From Alitta virens (lineage: Eukaryota; Annelida; Polychaeta; Phyllodocida; Nereididae): DNA of 64,000 bases. The stretch lies in NCBI GenBank assembly GCA_932294295.1, contig OW028574.1:9558215-9622214 (forward strand), given 5' to 3'. This document shows, in pieces, positions 37,840-49,235 of the stretch. The translations under genes and the position numbers were made by a program. Positions within the stretch are counted from its first letter, which is position 1. The number at the start of each line of letters is the position of its first letter. Under the pieces are notes generated by a model that saw only the letters and a list, made by a program, of their open reading frames with translations, did not search any database and had not been told where the DNA came from.

Positions 37840-37968
37840 GCTAATGAGCATGTAAATATTCGATGAAACTGCTTCTTAATTGAGAAATAGACTCAGCCAG
37901 CTTCTGGCGGCTCTCATCAATGAGAAACCTAATTATCTGTCGAGTTAATTAACCTCATTGTAATAAAT
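37840..37968. promoter_or_regulatory. homeodomain/forkhead-rich block
   Basis: CTAATGAGCATGTAAATATT (POU- and forkhead-like), CTTAATTGAG, CTAATTATCT, GTTAATTAACC and TAATAAATCAT within about 130 bp. Candidate enhancer. Confidence 0.3.
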
Positions 37969-38059
37969 CATAAGTGACACCAAGCATTGTTTACAATAAT
38001 TTTGTTCAGAGAAAAGGGTTACTTCGTACTTCAGGCTGTGGGTCACCATGGCTAAAATT

Positions 38060-38111
38060 CAACATGGCGGCCCACACAAGCACTTCCATCCCATAATATG
38101 TGAACTTCCGG
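38060..38111. promoter_or_regulatory. YY1-like plus ETS-like sites
   Basis: CAACATGGCGGCC (38060-38072), identical to the site at 11251, and CTTCCGG (38105-38111). A pair typical of CpG/TATA-less promoters, but the surroundings are otherwise AT-rich. Confidence 0.3.
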
Positions 38112-41100
38112 TCACTTGCGGAACTGGACAGCTTAGCAGCTGACACACGCTCTCATTCGTAGTTCACTAATAGACACACCCCTTTATATGTCTGACTCTT
38201 TTTTTATTTAAGTCTAAAACTTACATCTCTATCCACTAACAACACTTCTATTTATTGTTCAATATATTGCTCTTATGATATATTTTTCATTATACATCTC
38301 TAAATATCAATTTCCTCATTGTTTGTTCTCTGTACATCGTTTATTCGTTGACCAGTGTAAATGAAAGGCAGCTCAAAGTGATTCTGTCTTTCGAGTTGTA
38401 TGACTTTACTGTTTCACACTAATGATCATTTCGTGTTGCAGTGATCAGAAATGCAGATGAGATGGAGCTCTGCCTCCCTGCTTCAGCCTCCAGTGCTCTC
38501 CGATGCATGATTGGGGATGAAATGATGATGACTATTGATTGATTGCAGATGTTTTGTGGATGATGTATTCCAGAACAGTTTGGTCCAGTGCCAGGGGCTG
38601 GGCACCATGGCTGCCAAAGGCCAGAACCAGCAGTAAAAGAGTGAAGCCTGTGTTACATAGAATAGTGACCAGCCAGCATGTGCTTGCAATGGCTGTGATG
38701 AGGGGGAAGCAGGCCTTCATTTAAGTTTGATGGGCAGCCAAGTTGGCTTTACAATAGCAAGGCATGCAATCCCCACCTGACAGACAGACCGCACGCTCAC
38801 ACCATTGAACCGACTTGAAGATCTCGTGCGCCCCGCCTCATCATGGCACTCTGCTTGTTCCCATCTTTAATCATGCCTGTTATTGTTTGCTTCTTCCCCA
38901 ATTAAAGCCTCGAAACAGTTTGCCCCAACTGGCTTAGCAGATCAGTGGTATCAAGTTTAACCTTTCAGCAGTCGTGAATGACTCGTGATATACTAAGATG
39001 TACTGGTTACCAACTGCCCAACTTGTCTGTACTGAGCAGTCATTCTGAGCTGACATGCTGCACAGACATTCTGGCACCTTTTCGAGAACCATATAACCAC
39101 TGGTTACAGAGTCTTTTCACTGAGCAGCCCTGAATTCAGCAGGACATAAGTCTTTCTTCCCCTCTTATTACTCATTTTACTTTTCGGACAAAGTAGGTCA
39201 TACCTCACTGATTCCATAAATCTAATTTTCTCTGGGAAATAACAGAAATCTATTGAACAATAAGATGTCAAATATACACTAAAATACACTACAAATACTG
39301 CTGCTAGGATGCACTTTGCTTCAGACAATCACAGTCGAGGCGGGAACCTTTTCAGCCAATAGAATTGCAGTATTCGGTCATAGCCACCTGGTGGAAATAT
39401 AGAGAACTTTCCGTGAAAATCCACAACCGAGAGTGGTTGCTGTAGTCACGCGTTCAGTTCTTTTGGGAGGTAAATCAATTACACTCTACTTGGCGTCGTA
39501 TGTTTGATCTGAGAGAGTGTAGTACAAAGTAACATACATAAACGTATTCTACCTTAGCGATATGAGCCTAAGAGTGTCATAACAATGGCACTGACAGTCT
39601 GACAATGTTTCGCCATTCTCCTTGTCCGCTTGAGTGACTGGATAATGATTGTGGAATGAGGCTATCATTCACCAATGTTACTGTCTATTGGTATTAGTAT
39701 TGATGGATACGATTGTTTTCTGGGCTTTTGTCTTGAAATTGAGGCTGTGATTGTCTGAGGGAATTGTATTGGGCAATGGCTGTGTCCCTCTGCTGTGTCT
39801 ATTTCATGGCTGTTTGCTTTCTTCACTCAGGGGAACTGAAGTAGTCCAAATCAACAAACTGGGAAGGATGTGAGGGAGAAGTAGTGGCTGGTGGCTCCAA
39901 TATCATATCATGACTTATGGTTCATAAAGTTGAATGAGGACCTGAGGAGACAGATCCACGGGGTCAGCGGAATATCGGACTGCATGAAGTCATGCGATCG
40001 GTGACCTCGCTTGGACAGATTTGGTCAAAGAAGGTTGCCTTTTTGGAGATTTCCAATATCACAATTTGAGTGGATTTAACAACTGTCTGGTTCTTTGTGC
40101 AGTGACGCCTTCGTATGTTCTCCATCGGAGTATGATTGTTTTATAGATTTGATTCAATTTCAGTCACGCATTCCCTGGCATTTAGTCACCCACGAACCAA
40201 CCTTGCTGGATTTTTGTAAGCAAATGAACCTTCCTTAAATACTCCTGACCTGTGCTTCCTTGCTTATGGCCTTCTCCAAGGTTAATGTATCATTTCTGCA
40301 AGATCAAGCAGGATGGGGTAACGCTAGAGAGCTTTATTTGAGACAATTCTTCTTTATACTGCAGCTCTTGGGACAGCCATTAGATACGATGTGTATTGAA
40401 GTCCAATAGAAGATGAAAGGAGAGTTCAATAGATGTTCATATTTTGCTCTCTCTTCAGGCAACTCTTAAGCATTCAATGCTGGTAATGAAACTCTATGAT
40501 GCAAGTCTAGTCTTTCGGGACTAATTATGACAACGCAGTGGTTTTGGGAATAACTTATTTGACCAAAATTGCCTTGTACACTCAATACCTCTCCAATTGG
40601 TGCAGTTCTTTTCTTTCCCGCCCTGTGCCATATTGTGTCTGTCTGGTATCAACCTTTACGTAATATGTACCTGAAGATATCCTGATCAGGTGATGCTGTT
40701 TTTGCATAAGAAGGTCACAAATGACGTGGGAGGGTCCCTCTGGGTCTCCCCTGTTATCAAAGACGCTAATGAGATTCTATAAATAAAGACACACTTGGCC
40801 CCAGGTTATCCCATCCCCATTGAATGCATGGAGAGGATTTTTATTTCATCGGATGAATAACACTTAGGCCATAAGTAGATTACCTGGCCTAGCTGTGGGC
40901 CAGTCGCCATTTTCCCATATGAGGTTGTTAGACCCTTCAGCTCCCCTCGTCCACCTGGCTCCACAGGGCTATTTTCAGCACAATTTATAGTCTATTGCCA
41001 TTATAACCATGTAGGTTTCCCTCATGCAAACATCTGTTTGGATGGCTTGTTCCAGTCAAGTGGTGGCTGAGTGCATCTAAGGCATACTCTTGTATTGTAT

Positions 41101-41307
41101 TGTATGGTAGTAGTGGCTTGGCTGCCCGATATGACCCTATGACTGGGCCTTCCACTTGCCTCAGCGCAGATGCTTGGTATGAGGCACCACAAGTTAAGTT
41201 AACTGAGCTGTGTTGGACAGTTTACGGTTGTTTGTTTATAGTAGGTCTGTAAAATCTAACCATTTGCAATGATGCGTTTAGTAGCACTAAAAATGATAGG
41301 ATCATGT

Positions 41308-41658
41308 CAGGGGCATCACTTTCTCTTGACGGTTGGGGGGATGCCGGCCTACTTTGTCTGTCCCACTGTCACTTTTCCTCGCTCGTACAAGTAGTAGCAG
41401 TTAATGCGCGGACACTGACTAAGAGGTTAATTAATGGTGGATCACTTATGCCAAACTTATAAACTTGTACTGATATGTGATAACAAGTGTAAAGCAGTTT
41501 AACAAAGCACAAATGTTCCAAAACAAAAGTGTGAAAAAGGATACTTTTCATTTTTGAATTTCAGGGGGGGGGATGATTGCATTGATCATACCCCCTTTCT
41601 CAGAAAGTGGGGGGGGGGGTATATATCCCCCACATCCCCCCCTGAATCGACGCCACTG
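41308..41658 (-). mobile_element. hAT-type MITE, copy 2
   Basis: Reverse-complement copy of the element at 19996, about 350 bp, with degenerate CAGGGGCATC and GACGCCACTG ends. A perfect 8-bp target-site duplication, GATCATGT, lies at 41300-41307 and 41659-41666. It contains the same poly-G/ATATAT core, here expanded to a run of about 10 G at 41611. It is non-autonomous. Confidence 0.9.
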
Positions 41659-41946
41659 GATCATGTGCTAGTCTAGAAATGCCAAGAAAAGGGGGAAGTC
41701 CCTAAATATCAGGTTACGTTCACGATTTGTTATAAATGTTGTCTGAGGTGAAACATTGTATAGACATATTCAGTATTTATCAGGAAACCAACGTGACATG
41801 TTTAGTGCAGTATGAGCGTAGGCTGAATCTTAGACGCCATTTTGGGATGTGTAGTTGTGGGTGTCATTCTGGAGAATTAGCTGATTTCTGTCTGGTTTAC
41901 CCTTTTCACTTGGCTTTTTGTCCCATAATGGGCGAGTGCTTGTAAA

Positions 41947-41966
41947 CTGCTGCTGCTGCTGCTGCA
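41947..41966. repeat. (CTG)n tract, left half of an inverted pair
   Basis: Six CTG units ending in CTGCAG. A (CAG)n tract follows 65 bp downstream at 42031-42051, so the two can pair. Confidence 0.92.
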
Positions 41967-42030
41967 GAGACTGTGACTGCAGATCCAATGATGGATGGAA
42001 TGAGAGAAGAAGCTCCGTGAAAGGTAGCAT

Positions 42031-42051
42031 CAGTAGCAGCAGCAGCAGCAG
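42031..42051. repeat. (CAG)n tract, right half of an inverted pair
   Basis: CAGTAG followed by five CAG units. Complementary to the (CTG)n at 41947. Confidence 0.92.
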
Positions 42052-42913
42052 TGGTAGCAACGTTGATGATGCTGGCTGTAGAATGGTGATGCAGTCTCCA
42101 TCACTTTAGTCTCTGTGATGGTCATAGATGAGATGAGTCTCACCATCTCTCACATATTCTCTTTGAGTCGCCGCCTGAATGCAGATCCCCACGCATTTAT
42201 ACAGAATTAGGCAAACCCACTATTTATGAGTTATATAGACTCATTCTGTATATTATCCTTTGGCCAGTCTCCTTTTATAGACTTCCTTACTTATCATTAA
42301 TAATTGCGTGCTTGTCAGTAACTTCATATGTGACTTTGCTGACAACTGTAACTATATTACTTGCCAGCCTGTTGCTTGTAAGCTATCGAAACCAAAATAA
42401 ACTTGCTTGATTAGACAATGCATATCTTTTACTTTCTGAATATTAAGCTGAATATTTTGTTGTCATACAGCTTTTTCAGTTCTTGGTATTATCCTTTTCT
42501 CCATGCACAGTCCCAAGGTGTACACCACAAAAGGAGCTATGAACATTAATATTACCCCAAGGCTGGAATGACAATAAACGTCCCGCGTTCGCTTCTTTTA
42601 TAGTCAATTTTTCGGTATCTGAACAATGTAAACTTGTACTCCATCACTGGTGTCAGGATGTATGTTCATCGTATAATGGCCTTGGCTGACTCTTTGGTGA
42701 CTGCATCGGTTCTTTATGGCTGCATCCTTGGGCCTCACTTGATTATGACTGGCTGAGAGTACAAAGCACTTAGTGGGGACACATCCCCACTGCTCATGCC
42801 AGCCTCATTAACCCACATCACGCTTGGCTGGTCAGGCATGCCTCAGGGATTATGTCTTTGGCCATTAATACAAGAGGCAAAAATATCTCATGATATGTAG
42901 CAGAATTAGTGGT

Positions 42914-42949
42914 ATTCTCCTGGGTGCTATGATTCTCCTGGGTGCTATG
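42914..42949 (+). repeat. 18-bp tandem duplication
   Basis: ATTCTCCTGGGTGCTATG occurs twice in direct succession without a difference. Confidence 0.97.
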
Positions 42950-44680
42950 AAATCTACACCAAAATAACCTTTGATTAGTGAACTTGTCCTAAGAGTAATG
43001 TGAGGTCAGCCTCCCACTTTTACCCATGTTTTTGGTCACTTTTATCTGAAGATAAGATACTTTTTACTACATATGTATGCACTGACTAAACCCGATGCAT
43101 ATTACTGACTGCTGTATAAGTTCTGTGATTTGTTCACGTTGAGCTATGCATTTGATTACAAACTGGGAATTCTCAGTTCTAACCATGGATTGAGCGCATT
43201 GAATGTCATTGAATATAAGCCAATTATTTTGTGAAGTCAACAACTGCCCCAGTTACATATTAGCTGTAATAGTGGCAGCCATGGAGTTCTCACACCGCAT
43301 TCATTTTTCATTCACCCTCCTGCTTTTTATGCCATTCAGCTTTCTGCATTTGATTGCTCCGCCAGGATTAGGCAAAGTGGACATTGAGCTGTCCCTTCCA
43401 GCTGACCTCCTGCTATTGGTCACCAGTGGTCAAGGCAGACCCTCTGACCAAGCCATTCATGAAGTCTGGCTGGAAATACAAGAATGGTTTTGCAAGTGCT
43501 TGTTGGTGAGCCTGAACTTTTGGTGTGAAATAATAAATTAATGTTATCCAATGCAGATACATTATGGATACGTTTTTAAAGAAAATGCAGTTTCTTATAA
43601 AAATCAATTGACACGTTTCTTAATGTGATAAACCAAAAGAGAGTTGACTTCTCCCTGCCATTTTGCAGGTACTGCCACATTTTTTCTTCTTATATGCTAA
43701 TGGAGATTTACCATTTCAGGGGCACAACAAAATGCTGCAAATGGATATAATAAAAGAGATCAAGATGAAAAAAGAAAAGAAAAAAAGATTGATGCAAAAT
43801 GTGGTTTCATCTCCTTATGCATTTTAATGCTATCAGGCTTATATTCATGCTCCTGACTTTCAATGCTTTGGAGATTTCACGCTGGCTGCCCGATTTGCTG
43901 TTAATGCTTTCCAGACAATTTGGCCCTTCCCACTTTTCTCGGCTGGGATAAAGTTTCGGTTTTGTGTTTACTCGTAGACCTTCAGACAAGCCGTGATCCC
44001 TGCCTCCTGGAGGATGTGCATTCTAAGCAGCTGCAGAGCTGCAGGGTGGTTGCTGATGCAGGAGATGCTCTCCGCATCTTTGTCACATACCTGCACGGTC
44101 CTTCTCAAATCATAGGCAAACAGTGATATTGACTAGAACATGTTCTGGAAATCCAGGCCACTTTGAATTAAAATATATGCTCTGGTGTATTGTACATGAG
44201 ATATCTGTTGGAAGAAAAGTCAGAGGTATTTGGTTGTTTTTGGTTATTAGAATGACCTACAGGGCAGCATTAAATGTAACAATGTATAGATATATGCTGC
44301 TTCATTTTTTCATGGTACTGCCTTTATCTCACATTTCATCAGGAGCACAATCCATGCAAAACAAATCACAACATGTCGGTTAAAGCATTATTTGTATTTC
44401 TTGACATCTCATGTTAGAATGATAGCATTACAGGTACTGCTACAGTCAATATACAGACCGTGATGTCTTTTATTTGTATAAGCATGGCATTTGCTCCCTG
44501 TCTCTGGACTAAGTTGACATGAGATACAAAGCTAGATAACTTTTGCTGTATAATGTCTTGTCAATAAACGGAACTGTCTGGCTATAGCTGACTACTCAAA
44601 GTACATGTACCACCATCTTGTACGTAAGTTGAGAGTTGTGCATATTCGTAATTTCTTATTGAAAAGATGTATGTCTATTC

Positions 44681-44834
44681 TACATGGCTAAATGTGCCAC
44701 GTGAGTTTTTATGTGTTTGAATAAACGCATGGAAAACGCATGGTTTTGGCCACATTATACTTAGCTAAAAACCGTGCGTTTTCCATGCGTCTATCCTTCT
44801 CATGGAAAACACACGTGGCACATTTGGCCATGTA
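44681..44834. mobile_element. palindromic MITE, full copy
   Basis: A 154-bp copy with TACATGGCTAAATGTGCCACG at the left and CGTGGCACATTTGGCCATGTA at the right. The arms are slightly diverged, the centre is CACATTATACTTAGC. Same family as 25449 and 32398. Confidence 0.87.
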
Positions 44835-45310
44835 CATATTAGATAAATTTCTTACATTTACCAAGGTTTATATTTTTTCAGTGGTGATAGGTGAAAGCCG
44901 ACTAAAAGCTAGGAGTGGACATAAGCAGCTGGCTTTAGCCAGTTATAGCTACAGCCAGGAAAAGATTGCTACAGCTGTCTAGAGTAAACTATACTTTATG
45001 AAACTAACTGTATCTGTCCTAGCATTAGATGAGCATGGGACACTACGAAGACACCCTCGTAACCATCACTTCTTGTTGTGTTCTTACTAAATATCTATTT
45101 TGCAAGTGAAGACCTCGAGTGAGGTGGATAGCAACTGATGCTGCAGAACGCAGTACAGTGATGCAGATGCATTGCTTCAGAAAGTGCCTGAGATGGTGAA
45201 AAATGCCTGGGTGGATGGGAGTGCCAAGCGGCATGCATATATGTATTTGTAGGACGCCCTTGTGATATTTCTCACGTTTTCTCTGTAAGTGGACCTGTAA
45301 TTTCCAGAAA

Positions 45311-45388
45311 TGACTGTGCAAGGGAAACCACTAAAGTACTGGAAAGCTCGACAGAGTTTTAGCTGTCTGTAGTCTGGGATTATGCTGA
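45311..45388 (+). repeat. local direct repeat, copy 1
   Basis: It resembles 45676-45752 (shared blocks AAAGTACT, GAAAG, TCGACAG, AGCTGTCTGTAGT, GGATTA). Both lie beside a repeat shared with 53172-53445. Confidence 0.75.
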
Positions 45389-45506
45389 AATTTTGGTGTG
45401 AAATCATATAACACTCCGAGGAAGATCTCAGGTTTAATGATAACTCTGAGTGGTTGGTTCGATGTGTGGGTGATGCAGAAGTTTAATCCCACATTATATA
45501 ATATTT

Positions 45507-45675
45507 TACACACAAAACTTTACACCTAGGTTTTCTTCAAAAAAGAACCATGGACCTACGTTACCTCACCAATAGATAATCACATTAGCTCACATAATAA
45601 AATAACAAAGTAAAATGTTCAACTGAGGAATTTAGAGGCAGAGTGTGTGAGACAAAAATCTAAAACTATGACTGC
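45507..45675 (+). repeat. interspersed repeat, uninterrupted copy
   Basis: The reverse complement is found at 53172-53445. Shared marks: GACCTACGTTACCTCACCAAT and TTTAGAGGCAGAGTGTGTGA. Family unknown. Confidence 0.8.
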
Positions 45676-45795
45676 ATGTTTAAGGGATACCATGAAAGTA
45701 CTAGAAAGATCGACAGTTTCAGCTGTCTGTAGTTTCGGATTACGCTGCTCCTAGAAGCATAATCCCACATCATACAACATTCTACATGGTTCGCG
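45676..45795 (+). repeat. local direct repeat, copy 2
   Basis: Second copy of the block at 45311, continuing with AATCCCACATCATACAACATT, which also resembles AATCCCACATTATATAATATT at 45486-45506. Confidence 0.7.
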
Positions 45796-48122
45796 CTATG
45801 AATATGAGATTTATATGTTATTCATGTAACATTTTATGATCTTCTCACCAGGCATAGACATCATTAACCCTTTCATATGCTTGATATGCCCACTGGGCTC
45901 TCTTTGATTTGTGATGGCAAGGTGCTTTGAGCTGCAATTAGCTCCATAACCAGATCACTTTGAAGTGTCCTGTCGCCATATGAGCTATAATTGCCCTTCA
46001 TGTCCATAGGAGCCTCTTAACCTCTCTTGGGGATAAGTGTGTCCTGATTAAAACGTGTCTTGTACATGTCTGGTCACCCACCATGGAAGCAAAAGAGTTC
46101 TAGTCAGACCATATGCCGTTTAATGCTGCATGATATCTGTAATTCTAAAGTGAGTATTTTGGAGAGTTATATCATGTGTGCATCTCACTATACAATCGAC
46201 CTGCCCAAACGGCCAGTTGTATAGGGCAACCACTTGCTGTAAACGGCGCTGTACTCCCCAGACTGGATGTTCATTGTTTTACCCTCGATTAAACGTCCAC
46301 CTGTCCTTAACGGTAAAATTTATCAATTCCCTTCGGTGACCGCTGAACACAGGTTTGACAATGTAATATATTGTCAGTTGGAAGATATTTCAATCTGCTG
46401 TTTCTAACAATGTCACGTGCAAAGCAGTTAATTTCATTATTGTTTTTAAATGTTATGTGTAATATGAGGCTTCATGTGCCGAGTCTGATGTTCAGCACAT
46501 CAAAATGCTCTTTCTCTTCCAACTGGTCTCACTTTTTGCACAACACATATGAAGACCAACAACCCATAAGTCTTGTGAAGTAAGGCGAGTGGTTGACCTG
46601 GCCCTTTCGACCTCAATGACCTTGTCCGTCAGGTCAGAGTTTACGACACGAGGTCCCAGGAGGTCACCAATTAGCAAATGTCCGATGCAAAGGTCACTTC
46701 CTGTGGATTCCCTTGACTTCTCATCTGCAATGTGTCTAGAATAACAACAAACTCTCTCTCTCTGTGCTATAAAAAAGCTACATATATATCTAGACGGTAT
46801 GTGAGGTTGCAACCGTGCTCCAGTCTGCATCACATTTCATTATACAGTTGCTGTAACAGAATACAAATTTGTCACAATGTTTAGCTTAGATACACTTCCT
46901 TATTAAGGTCATTTCCAGGCCAATGTTTGTCAAAATAGTCAGGTGAATTTGTGCGAGTTATTTTAATGGTAATTGAAGCAGTCTTAAAACCTTGTACATT
47001 ATTATCATTTAGTGCTGGCATATCAGAAGGTAGTAAAGTGAGGTTTATCGCAACCCTTATGGCCATTAAATGTGGAAGAATGTCCTGTCCATTCACGGTG
47101 AGTTCTGTCCAGTATTTGTAATATAGCAGAGCATCATTTGTTCCTTCAGTTTTATATACTTTTCGTATGCTTATATTTTAAACATCTTGGAGATCTTTGG
47201 GACTTGTTTGTCTGCCATGAGTTGTTCACCATCACACCCACATGTCACGAGAGAAAAATATCTCGGAGCCTTAAAAAAGTCGAAAAGTATTTTCGTGCAA
47301 AAGCCATGTGCCTTACATCATTGCATGGTTAAAAGCTGCTCTGAGCAACTTCTGGTATAGTTAGATTAATTTGCAAACTTCGTTCTATACAGGTGTGCTT
47401 GTGTTCCCAGAGTTAGCAAAGTGTGCAAGGAGCAGCAGTTCAGAATATTTGCTTCTCAATCAATTATTCAAAAACAGATGAAACATGCACATTGCACAAT
47501 ACCCCTTTACACGCCACAGGTGGATTTAGCATTGAATGCTCCTTCATATATGATGCGGCCAGGCGTTCTATGTGTGGGTTTTGTGTGATGGTGCATCTGA
47601 GCATTCCCGGCTGCCTCTTTGGTCATAAGAAAGGCGTTTTGCTTCACAGAAGTTCTACCGGTCACACCAGTTCTTTGAAAATGTTGTTATAATCCTGACA
47701 ACGCATTCCTGATTTAGCTTCGCTTGAGGAATCACCTGTGTGTCTTCTACATGTTTTCCAAGCGATGTGGCAGCCATGTTTTGCTGTAACGAGCATCATG
47801 ATTATTGCATGATTTTATAGCTTGGAATATCCAATGTCTTGTCTTAAATACAGCATGTTTACTGCATTATTATTCTGTGCTTCTGTTATATCACGGATTC
47901 TTTGACAAACGTTTACACCTTGGCTCATTTAAAAACCTAATTGCTTTTAAAACTCAAACACCTAAATTATCTTTAAATGCCATCCTTTCACCTAAATCTA
48001 AATTTTGTTTGCGAAGCATACCAGTTTAAGGCATCTATAACAAAAGGGCTGCAGTCAGCAACTTTCATCTGAGGGACTGGTTTCATTAGTCTTCAATGAT
48101 GACATCAAATGGAGGCATTTGA

Positions 48123-48161
48123 CTGCTGCTGCTGCTGCTGCTGCTGCTTCTGCTTCTGCTG
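48123..48161. repeat. (CTG)n/(CTT) tract
   Basis: Eight CTG-type units followed by CTTCTG variants. Confidence 0.93.
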
Positions 48162-49153
48162 TTTGACGCCTTACATGGTTAAACAATGCTAAGTGCTCTG
48201 CCTGCCTCGCTGTTTTTTTTTCTTTCTGGTTCAGACAGTGTCACCCACTTGCAGTATACTGTGTCCACCAGTTGCCTCTTACAGAGAATGACTCCATGGT
48301 GTGTCGTCCATTGTAAATGAATCCAACGTAAAGCTGGACCAGTCCGTTTCAGAAGTTCCCAATCAACTCCAGTGAAAATGTGTTTAGGCTTGGCTTTCCA
48401 AAGCAAATTGATGACAAACGCTTCAAATGCTGACCATTTGGGAATGGAGATTCTGTTTGACAATAAACAAGATGTAAGTTAGAGAATACATGAAGATTGT
48501 AAGAGGTGCAATGTATATCATGGGTTAACTTCGTGCCACATGTCTTAGGCCTTTGGTGTTATCAACATGTTTTTAAACTCAGGAATGCACGTATTCATCA
48601 GTGAATCATGATTATTCATTATTCAAATATACAATGAGCATGATCATATGGATGCGAGTTCTATTTCACCCCCACTCTCCGAAGTTCTACCCCAGCGCCT
48701 TGTATAAATCTATTTTATGCCAGCTCATGCCACCGCTGGGCTCTTCAATGTGTTTTCATTTGCCTGTCTTGTCTCGGTGTCAATCCCAATAAAGAAAGAC
48801 ATGCTTGATAATTCCGTCATGCCTGCAGCAAGTTTCTTGCCATGCTTTGCAAAGGAGCCTCTTTTTGTTACTTACTCTCAATGGTATTTAGGCGCAGCAT
48901 CCAGGCAGTATTTCAGATGCACTTCAAGAAATGGGAAAATGACGTCCCAGTGTTTTTGCATTTTTTGATGGTTTCGTAATGACTTCAGCCTTGGGGCCCA
49001 GACAGCTGAATGTAGAATGTAATGGCAAGCATGTAGGTCAATGAGTTCCGCTCATCACATATAGGGTTCTGCATCCTCATCACAACCTGCTGCTTCATGA
49101 TGATATTATGCTGTTCCATCACTTGATGGAAATCAAAATTGACAGTGGGGCTC

Positions 49154-49235
49154 TACATGGCCAAATGTGCCACGTGCGTTTTCCGTGAGAAGGATAAACG
49201 CATGGAAAACACATGGTTTTTAACTTGGCCATGTA
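49154..49235. mobile_element. palindromic MITE, internally deleted copy
   Basis: Both termini are kept (TACATGGCC and GGCCATGTA) but only the left arm remains: after GGAAAACACATGGTTTTTA the sequence jumps to the right end. At 82 bp it is the shortest member, and shows that the family spreads or decays through internal deletion. Confidence 0.8.

Noticed and set aside
48179..48463. 94-residue minus-strand ORF with a Trp-rich, protein-like look
   Set aside because: Not recognised as any family, no splice context, adjacent to a CTG tract; a database search would be needed before calling it.
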